The notes beneath the pieces are model-generated. The model was not told the origin of the DNA. It saw only the letters and a list, made by a program, of their open reading frames with translations, and did no database searches. Below, piece after piece: positions 1-12,204 of a stretch of 64,000 nucleotides of DNA (positions within the stretch are counted from its first letter, which is position 1; each line of letters begins with the position of its first letter). Both the position numbers and the translations under genes were made by a program. The DNA comes from Mytilus galloprovincialis. Taxonomy: Eukaryota > Mollusca > Bivalvia > Mytilida > Mytilidae. Location: contig NC_134838.1 of the NCBI RefSeq assembly GCF_965363235.1, forward strand, positions 14,478,441-14,542,440. The letters are read 5' to 3'.

Positions 1-324
1 CAGGTATACTACCCTCCTTTCGAAGTAGCATAGTCCAACAGACAGGACGATTGGTTTTCTGTCGGACTAGTCTATTCTTAAAGTAGGATAGTTAACCTAA
101 CTTAACAATGACTTCACGGATATTACCTTTGGCTACACACTCAATGGAATCCGCTGTAACGTACCTGTAGAAAAAAGTTTGCAGCAATATATCTTTGTAT
201 AACAGATTAAATGATGTTTGTGTTGGGTAAAACTAGACAATATAGTAGTTTGGGGTTTTATTAACAAAGAAAGCAGTTTGAGGAACGAATGCAAACGATA
301 AATTTATTTTGTATATATAAGAAA
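1..324. other. No feature seen
   Basis: AT-rich sequence; no convincing ORF, exon or repeat. Confidence 0.5.
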
Positions 325-625
325 CTAATTTATTGAAGATTTTCAATTCAGTTAAAACTCTAAAAATTGCTCGCACTATTTACTTTGAAGTTAAAAGTTA
401 CTATAAGGAAAATTGTCCGAAAACAAATACCTGTTGAATTGAAAATCTCTGAAAATAGTGCGAGCAATTTTTAGAGTTTTAACTGAATTGAAAATCTAAT
501 TTATTGAAGATTTTCAATTCAGTTAAAACTCTAAAAATTGCTCGCACTATTTACTTTGAAGTTAAAAGTTACTATAAGGAAAATTGTCCGAAAACAAATA
601 CCTGTTGAATTGAAAATCTCTGAAA
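325..625. repeat. 130-bp direct repeat pair with an inverted segment between
   Basis: Segments 325-454 and 496-625 are near-identical at a spacing of 171 bp. The ~40 bp between them (456-495) is the reverse complement of the start of each copy (TGCTCGCACTATTT pairs with AAATAGTGCGAGCA). The layout is arm, inverted arm, arm. Confidence 0.85.
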
Positions 626-2047
626 CCAGGTGCGCTTTGTATGTTAATCAACTGGTCATTAAGAAGATGTTAATTATCCTGCTGGTTATTAACCTCACTG
701 CCACAGAATGGTTTACCAGGTTATCTTGCTTACACAATTATATCAGTGTTGACTTTTGGACATTACATTGGTCAGTTTATCAACAAATAAGGCCATGTGT
801 ACCCGATATTCAACAAATTCTGTACAATTATGACACCCTGAAGCAAATCAAATCAAATCAAATATATTTTATTGTCAATTAAAGACGCCCATTACAGGCA
901 GAATAATCACAAGTTAAATTCAGTGGTACAAATGATTACAATGATTTGAATGCAATCAAATCTTTGATTGCAATGTAGAGAAAAGAATAGACACAAATTA
1001 ATGTATATTTATAAAACAATGTATCATGTTTCAACTTTAACCAATACAGTGATCCTAAAAATATAGGAAACTGAATTTAAATATTCAGGTTTTACCCCTG
1101 GTGTTTTTATAAGCTTACAATAACCGAACTTCTAAAATTACAAATATCTGAATTATGCCTGTCTTTTTGACAGTAAAATATATAACTTTACTAAGTTTCT
1201 AATATTTGTTTTTGAACAACATTTAAATTATAAATTAAATTGCTCACTTGATTAAAAATGTGACTATAATGTGCGAAGCAGGCCCTGTGTAAAGTCAAAA
1301 GCTAAAATATAGAGTACTGTACAACAATGAACAGAAGAAAAACCAGTTGTCATTTTGTAATCGCATTTCTCTTTCGCTTTTTCATACTTTCTAATTCCTT
1401 GATAACACAAAAAGATCATCTTCATGATTTTGAATCGTGCATCAAAATAAAATCTAAATGAAAACAGATTGGTTCATATCTTAGATCTAGCAGTGTAACT
1501 ATACACTATAAACGGTATCGTATGCAGCTTGTGAAACCACAGAATGCAATTTTATAAACTGACTAGAGTTTCAATACGGCACATATCTTTACCCTTTTTT
1601 ATCTAGATTTTAACTTAGATCGTACTTTGTTTTCATATTTTATCATTTTATTATTACGTTTTCTTCTATTATACTTTCAAACTTCAAATGCGTGTTGTGT
1701 ATGCAATAATGTTACTTCCATTGATCGTTACTGGACTTTAAATAAACCTTTGCATCTTTGGTTATGTTTTATTATTGTTCCTTAGTGTCTCTCCCCCTTT
1801 CATGAGCAAAACTTAAGTTATTGCGCACTTTTGAGTTGTTAGTGATACTAGAATCAAAGTGAGAATGCGAAAATGCAAAAAGTAATGGAAGCAGAAGTAA
1901 GAAACAACACCATGACCAGCACAATGAAAAACCTTTATGAACATTTATTCGTTAGAGCGGTTACATTTTGTTCAAGGGTATTGTATAAAAGATAGATATA
2001 ACAAGTGCTAACTACAAATGACATGCTATGTTGATAAACAAACCACT
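626..2047. other. No gene seen
   Basis: AT-rich, short ORFs only, with a CAAAT microrepeat near 843-862. Nothing else is supportable. Confidence 0.5.
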
Positions 2048-2185
2048 GTCAAACCATAGATATAATAGTCATGGTCAAACCATAGATATGATAGCCATGG
2101 TCAAACCATAGATATAATAGCCATGGTCAAACCATAGATATAATAGCCATGGTCAAACCATAGATATAATAGCCATGGTCAAACA
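2048..2185 (+). repeat. 26-bp tandem repeat, about 5 copies
   Basis: The unit CATAGATATAATAGCCATGG plus TCAAAC is repeated head to tail with few mismatches. Confidence 0.9.
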
Positions 2186-3084
2186 CACAGCTAACATTTA
2201 TAGTTATCATTGTTATCATTGTTCGATACTTGTGTTAAATTGGTTCATGTTATCCTGTAGACGTTCTGACACTTTCAATGATTCTTGTCCTGGCTTTGTA
2301 TGGTAATCTTGGTCTTATTTGTTGTTTTTTTAAAACACGATATATTTCTTGTTATTTTGAGCCACATCAGGATTGCAGCATGCTGGCAACGAACCTCAAG
2401 TTGAAGGATAATTTAGGATTCTGATTTTTTTCGAGCCAAATGTAAAACATTCTCCATTTCCATTCTGAATTCTATATATATAAGGTGACCCTTATTTATA
2501 GCAAACAAGAAACACAGTTGGGTTCCATTGGAATGTCAACTGTCAAAATTACACATATAACAAATACTTAATAGTATGTTCTCAATCATCTATCAATTTT
2601 TTTTAGCTCTCTCATTATGAATATATCAGAGTAAAATTTTATATCACATAATTCAACAAGAAAAATTAACTTGGACAAAAACAAACTCCAAGATTATCTT
2701 TATTTGCATTATTGTGAACGCTTTTATGTATGATGAGTTGATTTAACGAATTTTTGGTTCGTTTATATCTTGTTCACCTTGGTGTAGCCTACAGTTTTTG
2801 TTTATGGATTTTGTAGAGATCGTGCATTCCTTCATAACTTGTATCTATTAACCTTTTTATCTATATTATTGTTGTTTTGAATTCTATTTTTATATTCTTT
2901 CTGATACTGGTAAATAAAACTGACCTAAATTGTTGTTGGGGGTAGGAAACATAAATCTGATTGGAGAAGGTGTCCACAATCAGTACCATTCTATGATGTT
3001 TGTTGAAATGTCCACGATCAGTGTCAATCTAATCTGAATGACATTGTACCCGATCAATACTAAATTGTGATCTTATCTGATTTA
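2186..3084. other. No gene seen
   Basis: AT-rich; no exon-like sequence recognised. Confidence 0.45.
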
Positions 3085-3527
3085 GAATGAAATTCAAAAC
3101 AGTGTGGCTGTGGCCATTGATTGACACATTAAATTCATCCATTGACTGGGACAATTTAGGTGAACGTTTGTATGTAACGTCCACTGCTCACTATGTACTT
3201 TTTAAAGACACTTAAACTATGGGGTCACCAAAGGTTCTCAACACCTTAATAAAGTAGTTCGAAAAATTAATGAGAAATAACACGATGTTTTGATTTATAT
3301 CAATTATATAAATCAAAACATAAAGGTTATTCCTGATTAATTTTTCGAATTATTTTATAATTAAAGGCGTTAAGAAATCTTTGGTGACCCCACAGTTTAA
3401 ATGTCTATCGTAGGTACGTCGTGAACAGTGGTCGTTACAGACAAACGTTCACGTAAATTGTCCCAGTCAATGGATGAATTTAATGTGTCAATCAATGGCC
3501 ACAGCCACACTGTTTTGAATTTCATTC
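3085..3527. mobile_element. 443-bp foldback MITE, TA target duplication
   Basis: Two arms of roughly 215 bp are reverse complements, with a tiny loop near 3300-3312. The ends read TA|GAATGAAATTC and GAATTTCATTC|TA, so a TA duplication of Tc1/mariner type is likely. There is no coding capacity. Arms differ by scattered substitutions, so the insertion is not recent. Confidence 0.85.
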
Positions 3528-4792
3528 TATAAATTGTGTTAATTGTAAGGTTATTTAGAAAGCTTACTTTAGAGTAACAACCATATTGTTGGTCTGTTAA
3601 GTTACCAGATCAAATATGTTTTATTAAGGCGAAGAGCATGAAACATGATATACAATGAATGGACTTGAATTTTCAGGATTTTTTTTTTATTATTAGCGGT
3701 TTGTTTGGTTGTCAATGATCTTTCATTTGAGGGAAATTGTGTCCTCTTTCTTGACACGGGATTTTCATCGAGACAGTAAAATGTTCTGTCATCTCAAACA
3801 TGTGGTAATCTTATGGGTCTATAAGGTCTTTAATTTTACTTTTTATATAGTGAGGAGATTGCTCATACATATGTGTACAAACAATCTAATTGAAATGTTT
3901 CAAAATGAAATCAATGTAGGAGTCTTGTACATTTATATTTTTCTTATACGCTGCAAAGTTGTAGACCTCAAAAAAATATGTAAAACGAAATAAAAGTACA
4001 AGTACATTATTCTATGTTTAGATGATGTTTCGTGATGGGACACGTGATTGGCTATACGTAGGGTCAATACGTGGATTTCTTGTTTTATCGCGAGTCCTTA
4101 AATATGAATGTTTACTCAAGTATTTTATCATTTTGTGAAATATTTTAAATATCTTTAATGCAATATCAAAATTATATGCTACGTTCGTGTTCACAGCGAA
4201 TTTATAAAATCATCAATACGTAATTTCAGCCGGACCTCTAGCGTCCGAAAGTTGTCATATATGTTTTGCAGATCTACCACAACAGTTTTACTACCCTAAT
4301 AGCTAGCTTCCTGTAGTTGCGATTATATTTGAACCCTGCTTTCAAAATTTTATGTCGTGTTTTTTTCTTTTTGAATTTAGTGGTTGTCCTGCTGGTAGCT
4401 GCACTGTGCAGGTATCTCATTTTGTGTTTTTGTTTTATAACATATGGTCTAGATAGACAAAACGGTATGGCGTTTTGGGGTTTGGTTGTTGTTGTTTTGT
4501 TGTGTTTTTTTTGGGGGGGGGAGGGGGTGCACGTCAAATTTACTTTATTAACCCAACCACATTGTGTGTCTGTACCCAGTCAGTCTATCTTGGCCAGGTG
4601 TTGCTCGTTGCTAATTATGTCTGTACGTCTGTTTTTCGGAGGAGACAGTTGTTCGTGTTGAAGTGGTCTATTGTACAATGTGTACTGTCCAGTATTTAAG
4701 GTGATTTCTATTATCATTAAAAAAAAATATCTAACGGGTTTTAAATATCCAGAATTCTTAATGCCGTACTATGAAATGCAGTTGTTACATCA
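3528..4792. other. No gene seen
   Basis: ORFs here are short and AT-driven. A T8G9AG5 tract lies near 4503-4526. Confidence 0.45.
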
Positions 4793-4920
4793 TTTTCCTC
4801 TGGTCTCTGGTGAAGGATGGTCTCATTGACAATTATACATTTAGTGGCCATTGGTGGCCTTTGTGTGTTTTTTGCCCTTTGGTCGGGTTGTTGTCTCTTT
4901 GACATATGCCCCATTTTGAC
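4793..4920 (-). repeat. Family A interspersed repeat, fragment
   Basis: GGTCGGGTTGTTGTCTCTTT followed by GACATATGCCCCATTT is the reverse complement of the family A start seen at 13531. Confidence 0.6.
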
Positions 4921-5169
4921 ATCTAATCTATAATATTACATAACGCAGAATCTTACATTCAATCAATATCATTGATCGTGTGGTTTTGAGGAGAGATATT
5001 TCCAATTTAGTTCCAAAAGTATCCTTTAGTCGCTAGCTGGTGTCTCACTATAAAATGGACAATCAGCATTTTAGTAACTGTTCTCATTAAGTTCTTTATG
5101 GAGGTATTTCCAAGACACGATGCAGTTACGTGATGGATGTATAATATTTATATATATATATATATATCG

Positions 5170-5433
5170 ACATCTGTTGTATCTGGGTTTGTCATGGATT
5201 TCATAAGCAAAAATCGATATCGTGTCGATATCAACGATATCAAAATCTGGGTATGTCTTGTCGTGTCATTGGTGTTTGAAGCAAACATTAATGTCAGTTC
5301 GATATATTGTAACGATATTGACGATATCGACATCTAGGTATGTATTGATGTGTCATAGATGTTTTAAGCAAAAAACCAATATCGAGTTGATATCATGTCG
5401 ACATTGCCGATATCGAGTTGATATCATGTCGAC
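5170..5433. repeat. GATATCGACATC-rich degenerate tandem region
   Basis: Repeated ATATCGACATCTGGGTATGT-like units are interspersed with GATATCGA palindromes, preceded by a (TA)n run at 5149-5166. The same sequence resumes at 6683 after the element inserted in it. Confidence 0.6.
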
Positions 5434-6682
5434 TAGTGTTGGATAATCGGTTGAAATTACCAACCGATTATCTATTACAATCGGTTGACAGCAACCAACC
5501 GACTATCGGTTATAATCGCATCATAATACCTTGCCCTTTTTTTAAAATGAAATCATGCATTTAGTCTCATTGTACATGTCTAACGTGTATATTCCATATT
5601 ATTGCAGAGTTTATATATTCATATTTGATCTTTTGTTTCCTTTTCATATTCTGGCATACTAAATTATAATCCTGGTACCTTTGATAATTATTTATTTAGC
5701 AGTTAAAACAATGAATTAATAAGAATCAAGATTCATATTGAAGATATTTTATCTCATAATTACAACATTAATTACCAACAGTGACACTAACATTTCTAAA
5801 TTTCAATGGTGTAATTAACTCACAATACAATTTCAATAACATAGCTGTATAAACATTTGAATGCTTCTAATTAAGAAAAGATAGATAAAGTTTTTAATTT
5901 TAAGAAATCTAAAATTAACAGAAAAAAATAAAACAATGCATTTGCATTATAATATATACAGTAAACAAAGGGGATTACTAAAGCCAATGTCTGTTAATTC
6001 CGGTGTAGTATGCTTTTTTTTCACTTTTGTGATCAGTATTTTTTCTGTCAATTGTGTCATTCGTGCGTCTGAACTGATAATTGCAACAATGCGGAATTAT
6101 TACATAGTTGAACCGTATCCGTTTCGTGATTCTTATATTTACAAATGGCGGACAAATTTCAGAAAATTTACAAAAATAAGCTATGTTTGGCAAGCAATTG
6201 GAAAGGAATATGACGTTTTTTTATGCTACAAATGGATAAAACATTAATAAAAGCAATTTGCAACACGTTCTAATGAAGCAAAGAAATTATTTTGTCTAAA
6301 ATCAGAATGATTTGTACGCTCTCAAGTAGCAAGTACCGGTATTTAAAGAAAGTATTTCATTCAAAGTTATTAATCTTAAATATCATTCCATCAATCTGCA
6401 AATATGTATAGTCAATGCTTTTGTCACGTTTATAAAGAAGGAAATATGTTATGTATTTAATTATAGGTTGTTTGACATTGTTATTGTCATCGACTGGTAT
6501 TTTTTGTTATTATTTGTTTGACTGCGCATATAAAATGCAAACCGTAAACAGACCGGAAGTTGACAAGTTAAAAGTCCGGAAACTTTAACGACAATCGATT
6601 GAACAATATCCCAATCGATTATCGACATCGCCAGGCCCAACCAACTGATTTCCGACTTATTCCGATCATCGGAACAACACTA
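5434..6682. mobile_element. hAT-like non-autonomous DNA transposon with 8-bp TSD
   Basis: Ends read TAGTGTTGGATAATCGG and CCGATCATCGGAACAACACTA. A perfect 8-bp direct repeat ATGTCGAC flanks the element (5426-5433 and 6683-6690), the length typical of hAT. Subterminal ATCGGTTG-like words recur. No transposase is recognisable. A short stretch at 5652-5690 resembles sequence downstream of the hammerhead at 21637. Confidence 0.85.
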
Positions 6683-7125
6683 ATGTCGACATTACCGATA
6701 TCGACATCCGGGTAAATCTTGGACATGGTAATTAAAAAAAGTAATTGGATAATTATGAGTGTTCGTATAATAATTTCTTGTATTGCACTGTACAATACAA
6801 TGGATCATTTGTCCAATATTATGTTTTACATGAAACGAATTATATAACAAACTATCCATTTACTATAATCAAATACAATTTCATTGTCTTACTGCCACTT
6901 AATACAATTGCATATAAAATATATCCTTGTCTTCATTAGGTTGAGCCATATTCAACTTTCAGAATATCTTAAAAGAAAAATGAAGAATAGATTCATCTCA
7001 CGAATCAGTTTGTTTCCTTGAAATCATTTTTTTTAATTGCCTATTCACGTGCGGGTTTTTTTGTACATTTATAATGATTTAATAATGAAAGTTGTCCATG
7101 GCATACCTTTAATAGTTTCTTTAAT

Positions 7126-8064
7126 TAGGTCTTTCTACTTTTCGTGGAAAGACCTTTTGTTTTTCTTCTGATTTTTTTTTCTTCTGCCGTCTGAGATGCT
7201 TTTTTGTCTTACAACATATCGAATGGATTTTTGGCCAATGATGTTGTACAGTAATGGGGGTTCCAAAACTCACCCTGTGGGACCGAACACTTATTCTTAT
7301 AGGAGTTATCTCCCCGCGTCCCCTTTTTCTTGTTATCGCTATATTTCTAAAACCGTAAAAGATTTTAGCAAACTGTTTTCATCAAATTGTTCGTCTACTC
7401 TTAAGAATGATTTGGTTTATTTTGACTTGAGTGATCGGAAGACATCTTATGGGAGTTATTTCCCTTTGAAAATTTAAGATAGGCGATTTGTTGGATAAAT
7501 TCATACATTATAAGTCGTAGAGGCCTACAGTCTTTTGATATGAAGTCCTTGGTCCATTTGAAGGAAATTGAGGTCAAGGTCAAAGGTCAAGGTCATGTTC
7601 TAAATTTTGAATTTTGCTTGTTATCGTTATTCCAAAGAAACTGTGACAGTAAATGCTATGATGTGTTTGCCAAATAACTGTTTACAAAAAGGCGCAACTT
7701 CAACCTATTTAAGTCGAAGAGTTTTGGTTAACCCTTATAGGAGTTTTCTCCCCTGTTGTATTTGAAATCAGTATTTCTCCACAACCATACAAGTGATTGA
7801 CCTGGGGTCTTTTTATTTGAGAGTACTGACCTATGACCACAAAATTGAGGTCAAGGTCAAAGGTCAATTTGACGTTCTAGATTTTGACCTTTGCTAAAAC
7901 TCCTTTCTGGTTCATTATAAAACAATTAAGTCTTCTGCATAAACCTATTAATCTTTATTTTTTTTTTATATCAGTTTGATTTACCACATTACATCAACAC
8001 GGAGTGACATTTTGTAACATCGTTTTTTAAATTTCATTCTTATTATCGAGGTGGAAAGACCTTC
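7126..8064 (-). mobile_element. Core-repeat element, family G
   Basis: At the left, AGGTCTTTCTAC pairs with GTGGAAAGACCT as a hairpin (7126-7154). The right end has a third copy, GGTGGAAAGACCTT. Between them about three divergent units carry GGAGTTATCTCCCC and GAGGTCAAGGTCAAAGGTCA. Read on the minus strand, it has the plan shared with families D, E and F. No coding capacity. Confidence 0.65.
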
Positions 8065-8349
8065 AATTGTTCTCTGAAGAATTGGTTTTTAATTATTCTT
8101 ATTTTGTTCAAAAGTTTTCGTCTTTAGGTAGTTTAATCTACATCTCTTTTTCAATTTACATATATTCTCCGAAAGTTAAGGTTTTTTTTCAATAATTTTT
8201 TAAGAATGAGACAATAAATCTCCTTTGGATTATTTATAACAGTGGTAATTTTTTTCAGATTGAGATAAAACTCAATAAATCAAATAATTGAAAGGTCAAG
8301 TAATCGCCATACCGTTTCTGGGCTAAGCAAATGTTCCTGTCATAATGTT

Positions 8350-8539
8350 GAGGGGGTTTGGAGGGGTCCTGATCCCGAAATCCCGATGTCCAGAATTAAA
8401 AAAAAAAAAATCCCGACAACCCGAAATTCGAAAAAAGAAATAGCAGATCCCAAAAGGGTCAATATCTAAATCCCGAGCTTAAAAATACCCGATCCTGGCG
8501 TCCCGAAAAAAAGTTCATACCCCCTCCCACCCCACCCCC
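8350..8539. mobile_element. 190-bp G-rich-TIR element, TSD AATGTT
   Basis: Ends GAGGGGGTTTGGAGGGG and CCCCTCCCACCCCACCCCC are inverted. A perfect 6-bp repeat AATGTT flanks it (8344-8349, 8540-8545). The interior is repeated TCCCGA words. Confidence 0.8.
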
Positions 8540-8637
8540 AATGTTCTTGAAGTGATGTACATATTGGTATCAAAAAAGTTTCTGTAAAACAAAAGAAAGT
8601 AATAATCGTAAAATTTTTATGAGAATGCATGTACTTT

Positions 8638-8657
8638 TTTATTTGAAACAATTTATT
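8638..8657 (-). terminator. CLN8: CLN8 poly(A) signals
   Basis: Two minus-strand AATAAA hexamers lie at 8652-8657 and 8638-8643, about 80-95 bp after the CLN8 stop codon, giving a compact 3'UTR. Confidence 0.6.
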
Positions 8658-8734
8658 AAAACAAAACAAAATGATAACAAAATTATTTGTATATAGTGTC
8701 AACTTCCTGAGTATTTGTCACTTACAAATCAAGT

Positions 8735-9574
8735 TTATGCCGTTTTCTTTTCAACAGCACCGTTCGTCATACGAGTTTTGTTTGACTCTTCAAAGTTCCA
8801 ATCGACGGGCACGATCATTTGTTGCGTTTTTTTGTATGTCCAGTATGGTGTCATGACGAACGTGACCAACGTCAGCTGAGTATAGAGCATAATAAACAAT
8901 GCCAGTGGCATTGCCTCCCATATTCTGTCCCAATGTTTAAATGTTATATACCACAGAAAGCATTCAACCACCGACCGTAAATGGAAAGTGTGAACCAATA
9001 GGAACTGATTTGCTTTCCATAACAAAGTGTCTGCCTTTCCAACTTTTAACACTGTCCAGCATATTGCAGAAAATGGCGTGCTCATTTCTAATATAAGTCC
9101 CTTTGTTCCGAAGCAGTGACTACTTTCAACGATCATCAAAACACTGTATCCAACCAGAGAAAGCCAATGGTGCAGGTTTAACAGAAAACTGAACTTCCGG
9201 TATATTATGTCCGAAATAATAATTGCGGAGCATTCGAAAATAAAAAATCCTACCGTAACTGTCAAGGCAAAATAACTTGTCGGAGTTGTAGCGAAAACAA
9301 CATCTTTCTCCAACTCTTCGTCCACAAATATAGCCCAGATTCCAACGATAGTACAGAAAATACCATATATTGCACGGACAACAGCTAGATTCCAAAAGAC
9401 TTTTTCCTTTTTAGTAAGATTGTTATAAGTACGTGTACCACTTCCAAATATGTGAGAAAAAATGTAAAGAAGTGAGTAGAAAATGAACGATGAAAATATG
9501 AAAGTTAGTTTAACAGACGTCTTTCTGTAGTCCGCCTCTGCTAAATAAGGATGTATATACTCCACCAAACCCAT
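8735..9574 (-). CDS. CLN8: CLN8 orthologue, TLC-domain ER membrane protein (279 aa)
   Basis: The 279-residue frame is complete and close in length to vertebrate CLN8 (about 286). It carries hallmark segments of the family: EKVFWNLA near residue 57, a central LLNLHHWLS, LEMSTPFSAICW, and PYWTYKKTQQ followed by VPVDWNF near the C-terminus. Several hydrophobic segments fit the multi-pass TLC fold. It ends in KKTA, a dilysine ER-retrieval signal (KKXX); human CLN8 also ends in a dilysine signal. In vertebrates CLN8 is an ER-to-Golgi cargo receptor for newly made lysosomal enzymes, and its loss causes neuronal ceroid lipofuscinosis. The coding sequence is uninterrupted. A splice acceptor 14 bp before the ATG suggests a non-coding 5' exon elsewhere. 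The start is the first in-frame ATG after that acceptor. TLC relatives such as TRAM or ceramide synthases are excluded by the CLN8-specific C-terminal block. Confidence 0.95.
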   Translation of the reverse strand: MGLVEYIHPYLAEADYRKTSVKLTFIFSSFIFYSLLYIFSHIFGSGTRTYNNLTKKEKVFWNLAVVRAIYGIFCTIVGIWAIFVDEELEKDVVFATTPTSYFALTVTVGFFIFECSAIIISDIIYRKFSFLLNLHHWLSLVGYSVLMIVESSHCFGTKGLILEMSTPFSAICWTVLKVGKADTLLWKANQFLLVHTFHLRSVVECFLWYITFKHWDRIWEAMPLALFIMLYTQLTLVTFVMTPYWTYKKTQQMIVPVDWNFEESNKTRMTNGAVEKKTA

Positions 9575-9588
9575 GGCTGACGTAATAT
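9575..9588 (-). other. CLN8: CLN8 5'UTR end just after a splice acceptor
   Basis: On the minus strand a pyrimidine-rich stretch ending in TTTCAG stops at 9589, leaving 14 untranslated bases before the CLN8 ATG. This predicts at least one upstream non-coding exon, which I could not place. Confidence 0.5.
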
Positions 9589-10003
9589 CTGAAATTAATT
9601 AAAAATAGCTTGCTTAAAATTATGTACAAAATTCTCCGAAGTTTGGATATTTTTTTTAAGCCTTCCTGTATTCATTTAAGATGTTGGATGACTGCCAAGT
9701 TCATGTCTGTAGACATGATGTAGCAATTGCTGTATACATATAAGTTTAGCGTGATCGACCGCTTGATATTGCATTGTGTCCTTTAACATGTCGCTTATCT
9801 GTAAAGTTGTGTTGTTTGTTTCCTGTCTCATTCAATTATACTCTTATCTTCCCTCCATAAGAATGTATGTAGAGAATACATTACTCTCAATAAATAAACA
9901 CAAACACATAAAACAAACCTTAAGAACGAATAAGTATCTATTTCATATCGTAACACAATTTGAGAGAGACCAATATACAATGACGTATTCCACTATAACA
10001 TAG
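9589..10003. other. No gene seen; upstream of CLN8
   Basis: Probably a CLN8 5' intron or promoter region; no motif stands out. Confidence 0.3.
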
Positions 10004-10105
10004 TTGATACAAGCACATGTACCTTACAGACACTTAATAACAACATGTACCTTACAGACACTTAATAACAACATGTACCCTACAGACACTAAATAACAAC
10101 ATGCA
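10004..10105 (+). repeat. 29-bp tandem repeat, about 3 copies
   Basis: The unit ACATGTACCTTACAGACACT plus TAATAACA is repeated with minor changes. Confidence 0.85.
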
Positions 10106-10539
10106 CAACTATCATAATACATGTATGTCAATCAATATGTGACACAATAATAAAATAGATTTATGTTTATGTATACTGCAGAAATTAATTACAATGTTAT
10201 TCTATAAATCTTTATTCTCAATAAACCATATACATAGTTATAGAGAAGACAATACTGTACAATGTTTACAACAAGACAGAACAAACAAACAGTTTCTAAG
10301 ACAATATATGAAGTCCATTTTAGCCAGGAGCACCTGTGTTAATAATCTAGATGAATTAGCATGGTTTAATCAATTCTGAATTGTTTTTTGAAGATATAAT
10401 CTGCGTGTATTTGACAAAATTTGCATTTTTTAAATTACAATGTGACATACAATGTTTCCTGTTTTCTTCAAAGTCTAAATTTACATTCTAATATATAATG
10501 CAATTCATCGCCAATATCATTCTTGTTCCATAGAAGACA

Positions 10540-10800
10540 AAGTCTTTTGTTTCTTACCATACTATTCCATCTACCCTGTTCAAAAGGGAGCTTGTGATTT
10601 GTGTCCGGTCAGAATGGGAACGTTAAATACGATGCCTCATGACGTGAAGAGAGGCGGGCTGTTGCAAGGCAACATTTCTGTCCCTGTCCATTATACCCTC
10701 ATTTCTCTCATTGCTCTCGTCCTGAACATGCAGGCAATATTTACCACTGGACGTTTGAGGGTTAAGCAACCAATAATCAATCAATGATCAATCTCATCAG
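10540..10800 (+). mobile_element. SINE/LINE-type 3' end with AATC tail
   Basis: CCACTGGACGTTTGAGGGTT then AAGCAACCAATAATCAATCA resembles the 3' tail of short retroposons common in bivalves. I see no clear A/B box pair, so a LINE 3' end is equally possible. Confidence 0.4.
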
Positions 10801-11388
10801 GTTTTAATCGAATCTAATTTAAATTAATAACTGTATCCGTTTACTTGTTTACAGTTTGTTCCCAAGAACTTCAAAATAACCTTCTTTTCCAAAATAATCG
10901 TTAAAGAGTTTGTAATTTGGTGCTTTTAGCGAGTTATCAAGTAAAGAATGCCGGACTTGTACAAACTTATATTTAAGTCTGAGCAAGGAGGTTATCTCAT
11001 ATAACCTCCTTGGTTTGAATTTGATGAATGAAACTAACAATTTGCAATTTATAAAAGATTGCGTTTCCCACACATTTTGGATACCACAATCGTTTAGAAT
11101 AGTCTTTATTCTGTTTAGTAATAATACATTATGTTGCTGAAAACATGGTCTAAGTCCAATGAAAGGTAATTCGTGTAATGTGTTTTCGAAAATTCATTTG
11201 ACTTGTTTTTTTGTGCTGAAACTTTACTTGTGCATTGTATTTGCGAGTCTTTATTTCACTTTGTGTTTAACTGATATGTTTTCAATGTGTTTTCGGACGT
11301 TTAGTTATCTTGGTTTTTATTTTTTGGCTGAAATATTGTTCCTGCATTGTTTGCAAGAAGTTGTTTAAAACAAAAATATAAAAACAAA
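10801..11388. other. No gene seen
   Basis: AT-rich with only short ORFs. Confidence 0.4.
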
Positions 11389-11735
11389 AGGTGTGGTATG
11401 ATTGCCAATAAGAAAAGATACTAAGGGATATCTAAGTTAATAACTATAGGTCACCGTACGACCATCAACAATGAATAAAACCCATACCGCCTAGTCAGAT
11501 ATAAAAGGCCCCAAAATGATAAAAGTAAAACGAGAAAATAAACGGCCTAATGAATGTGGAGGCACCCAACAATCCCCTAACCGGGAACAGTGGTGTAACA
11601 GCACAATATATAAACAAACTATAAAAATCTGATGGAAAGAGCTAAACTCATCGAAGGAAAGGTATGAAATGGCTAAACTCATTACAAAGACTTTTCTGTA
11701 ATTCATCAAAATCAAAGCCTGTGCCATTCTAGTCT
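11389..11735 (+). repeat. Family B interspersed repeat
   Basis: Starts GGTGTGGTATGATTGCCAAT and runs through TAGGTCACCGTACGACCAT and TAAAAGGCCCCAAAATGA. The same blocks recur in this window at 16505, 20940, 22120 (-), 29625, 39480, 52375 (-) and 53105 (-). Confidence 0.75.
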
Positions 11736-12204
11736 AAATATATTTTCTATAACTCATGAAATCACCTATTTATTTCACGATTTTACATTTGTACTAGCAT
11801 TTTTCCTCTAACCTACATGTAATAATCATGACATTGTCTACACAGGAAGCGTACAAGTAAAGCAATCATGTTAAAACAACTAATAGAAGATAATACAATG
11901 ACATTAATAAAGTAATTTTTAAAAATAACAAAAGATAAAAGGTAAGGAAAATGCAGAAATTAAGATAATAAATAATATTTCTAAAATGGTTAAATGAATT
12001 TTGTTTGTGAAATCAAAGACTTACTGTGTTTGACGTTTCGCAGAATTTTTGAATCATTTACTTGTTGGTATTTTGATCACAAGGGCTGGGATGAAGATCA
12101 TGTGACAACTAAATACCTTTGAACCTGGAATTATCGAATGGCTATTTTAATCATCCCGTAATTCGTGATTAAATTCTGATAACAGCAGATATTCTTTTTA
12201 TTCG
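11736..12204. other. No gene seen
   Basis: AT-rich, featureless. Confidence 0.4.

Noticed and set aside
538-882. 114-codon plus-strand ORF
   Set aside because: Starts inside the 496-625 repeat copy and reads low-complexity sequence.
4274-4661. Overlapping ORFs on both strands
   Set aside because: Driven by poly-T/poly-G tracts; no domain.
5936-6247. 103-codon ORF inside the hAT-like element
   Set aside because: Far too short and unlike any hAT transposase or dimerisation domain.
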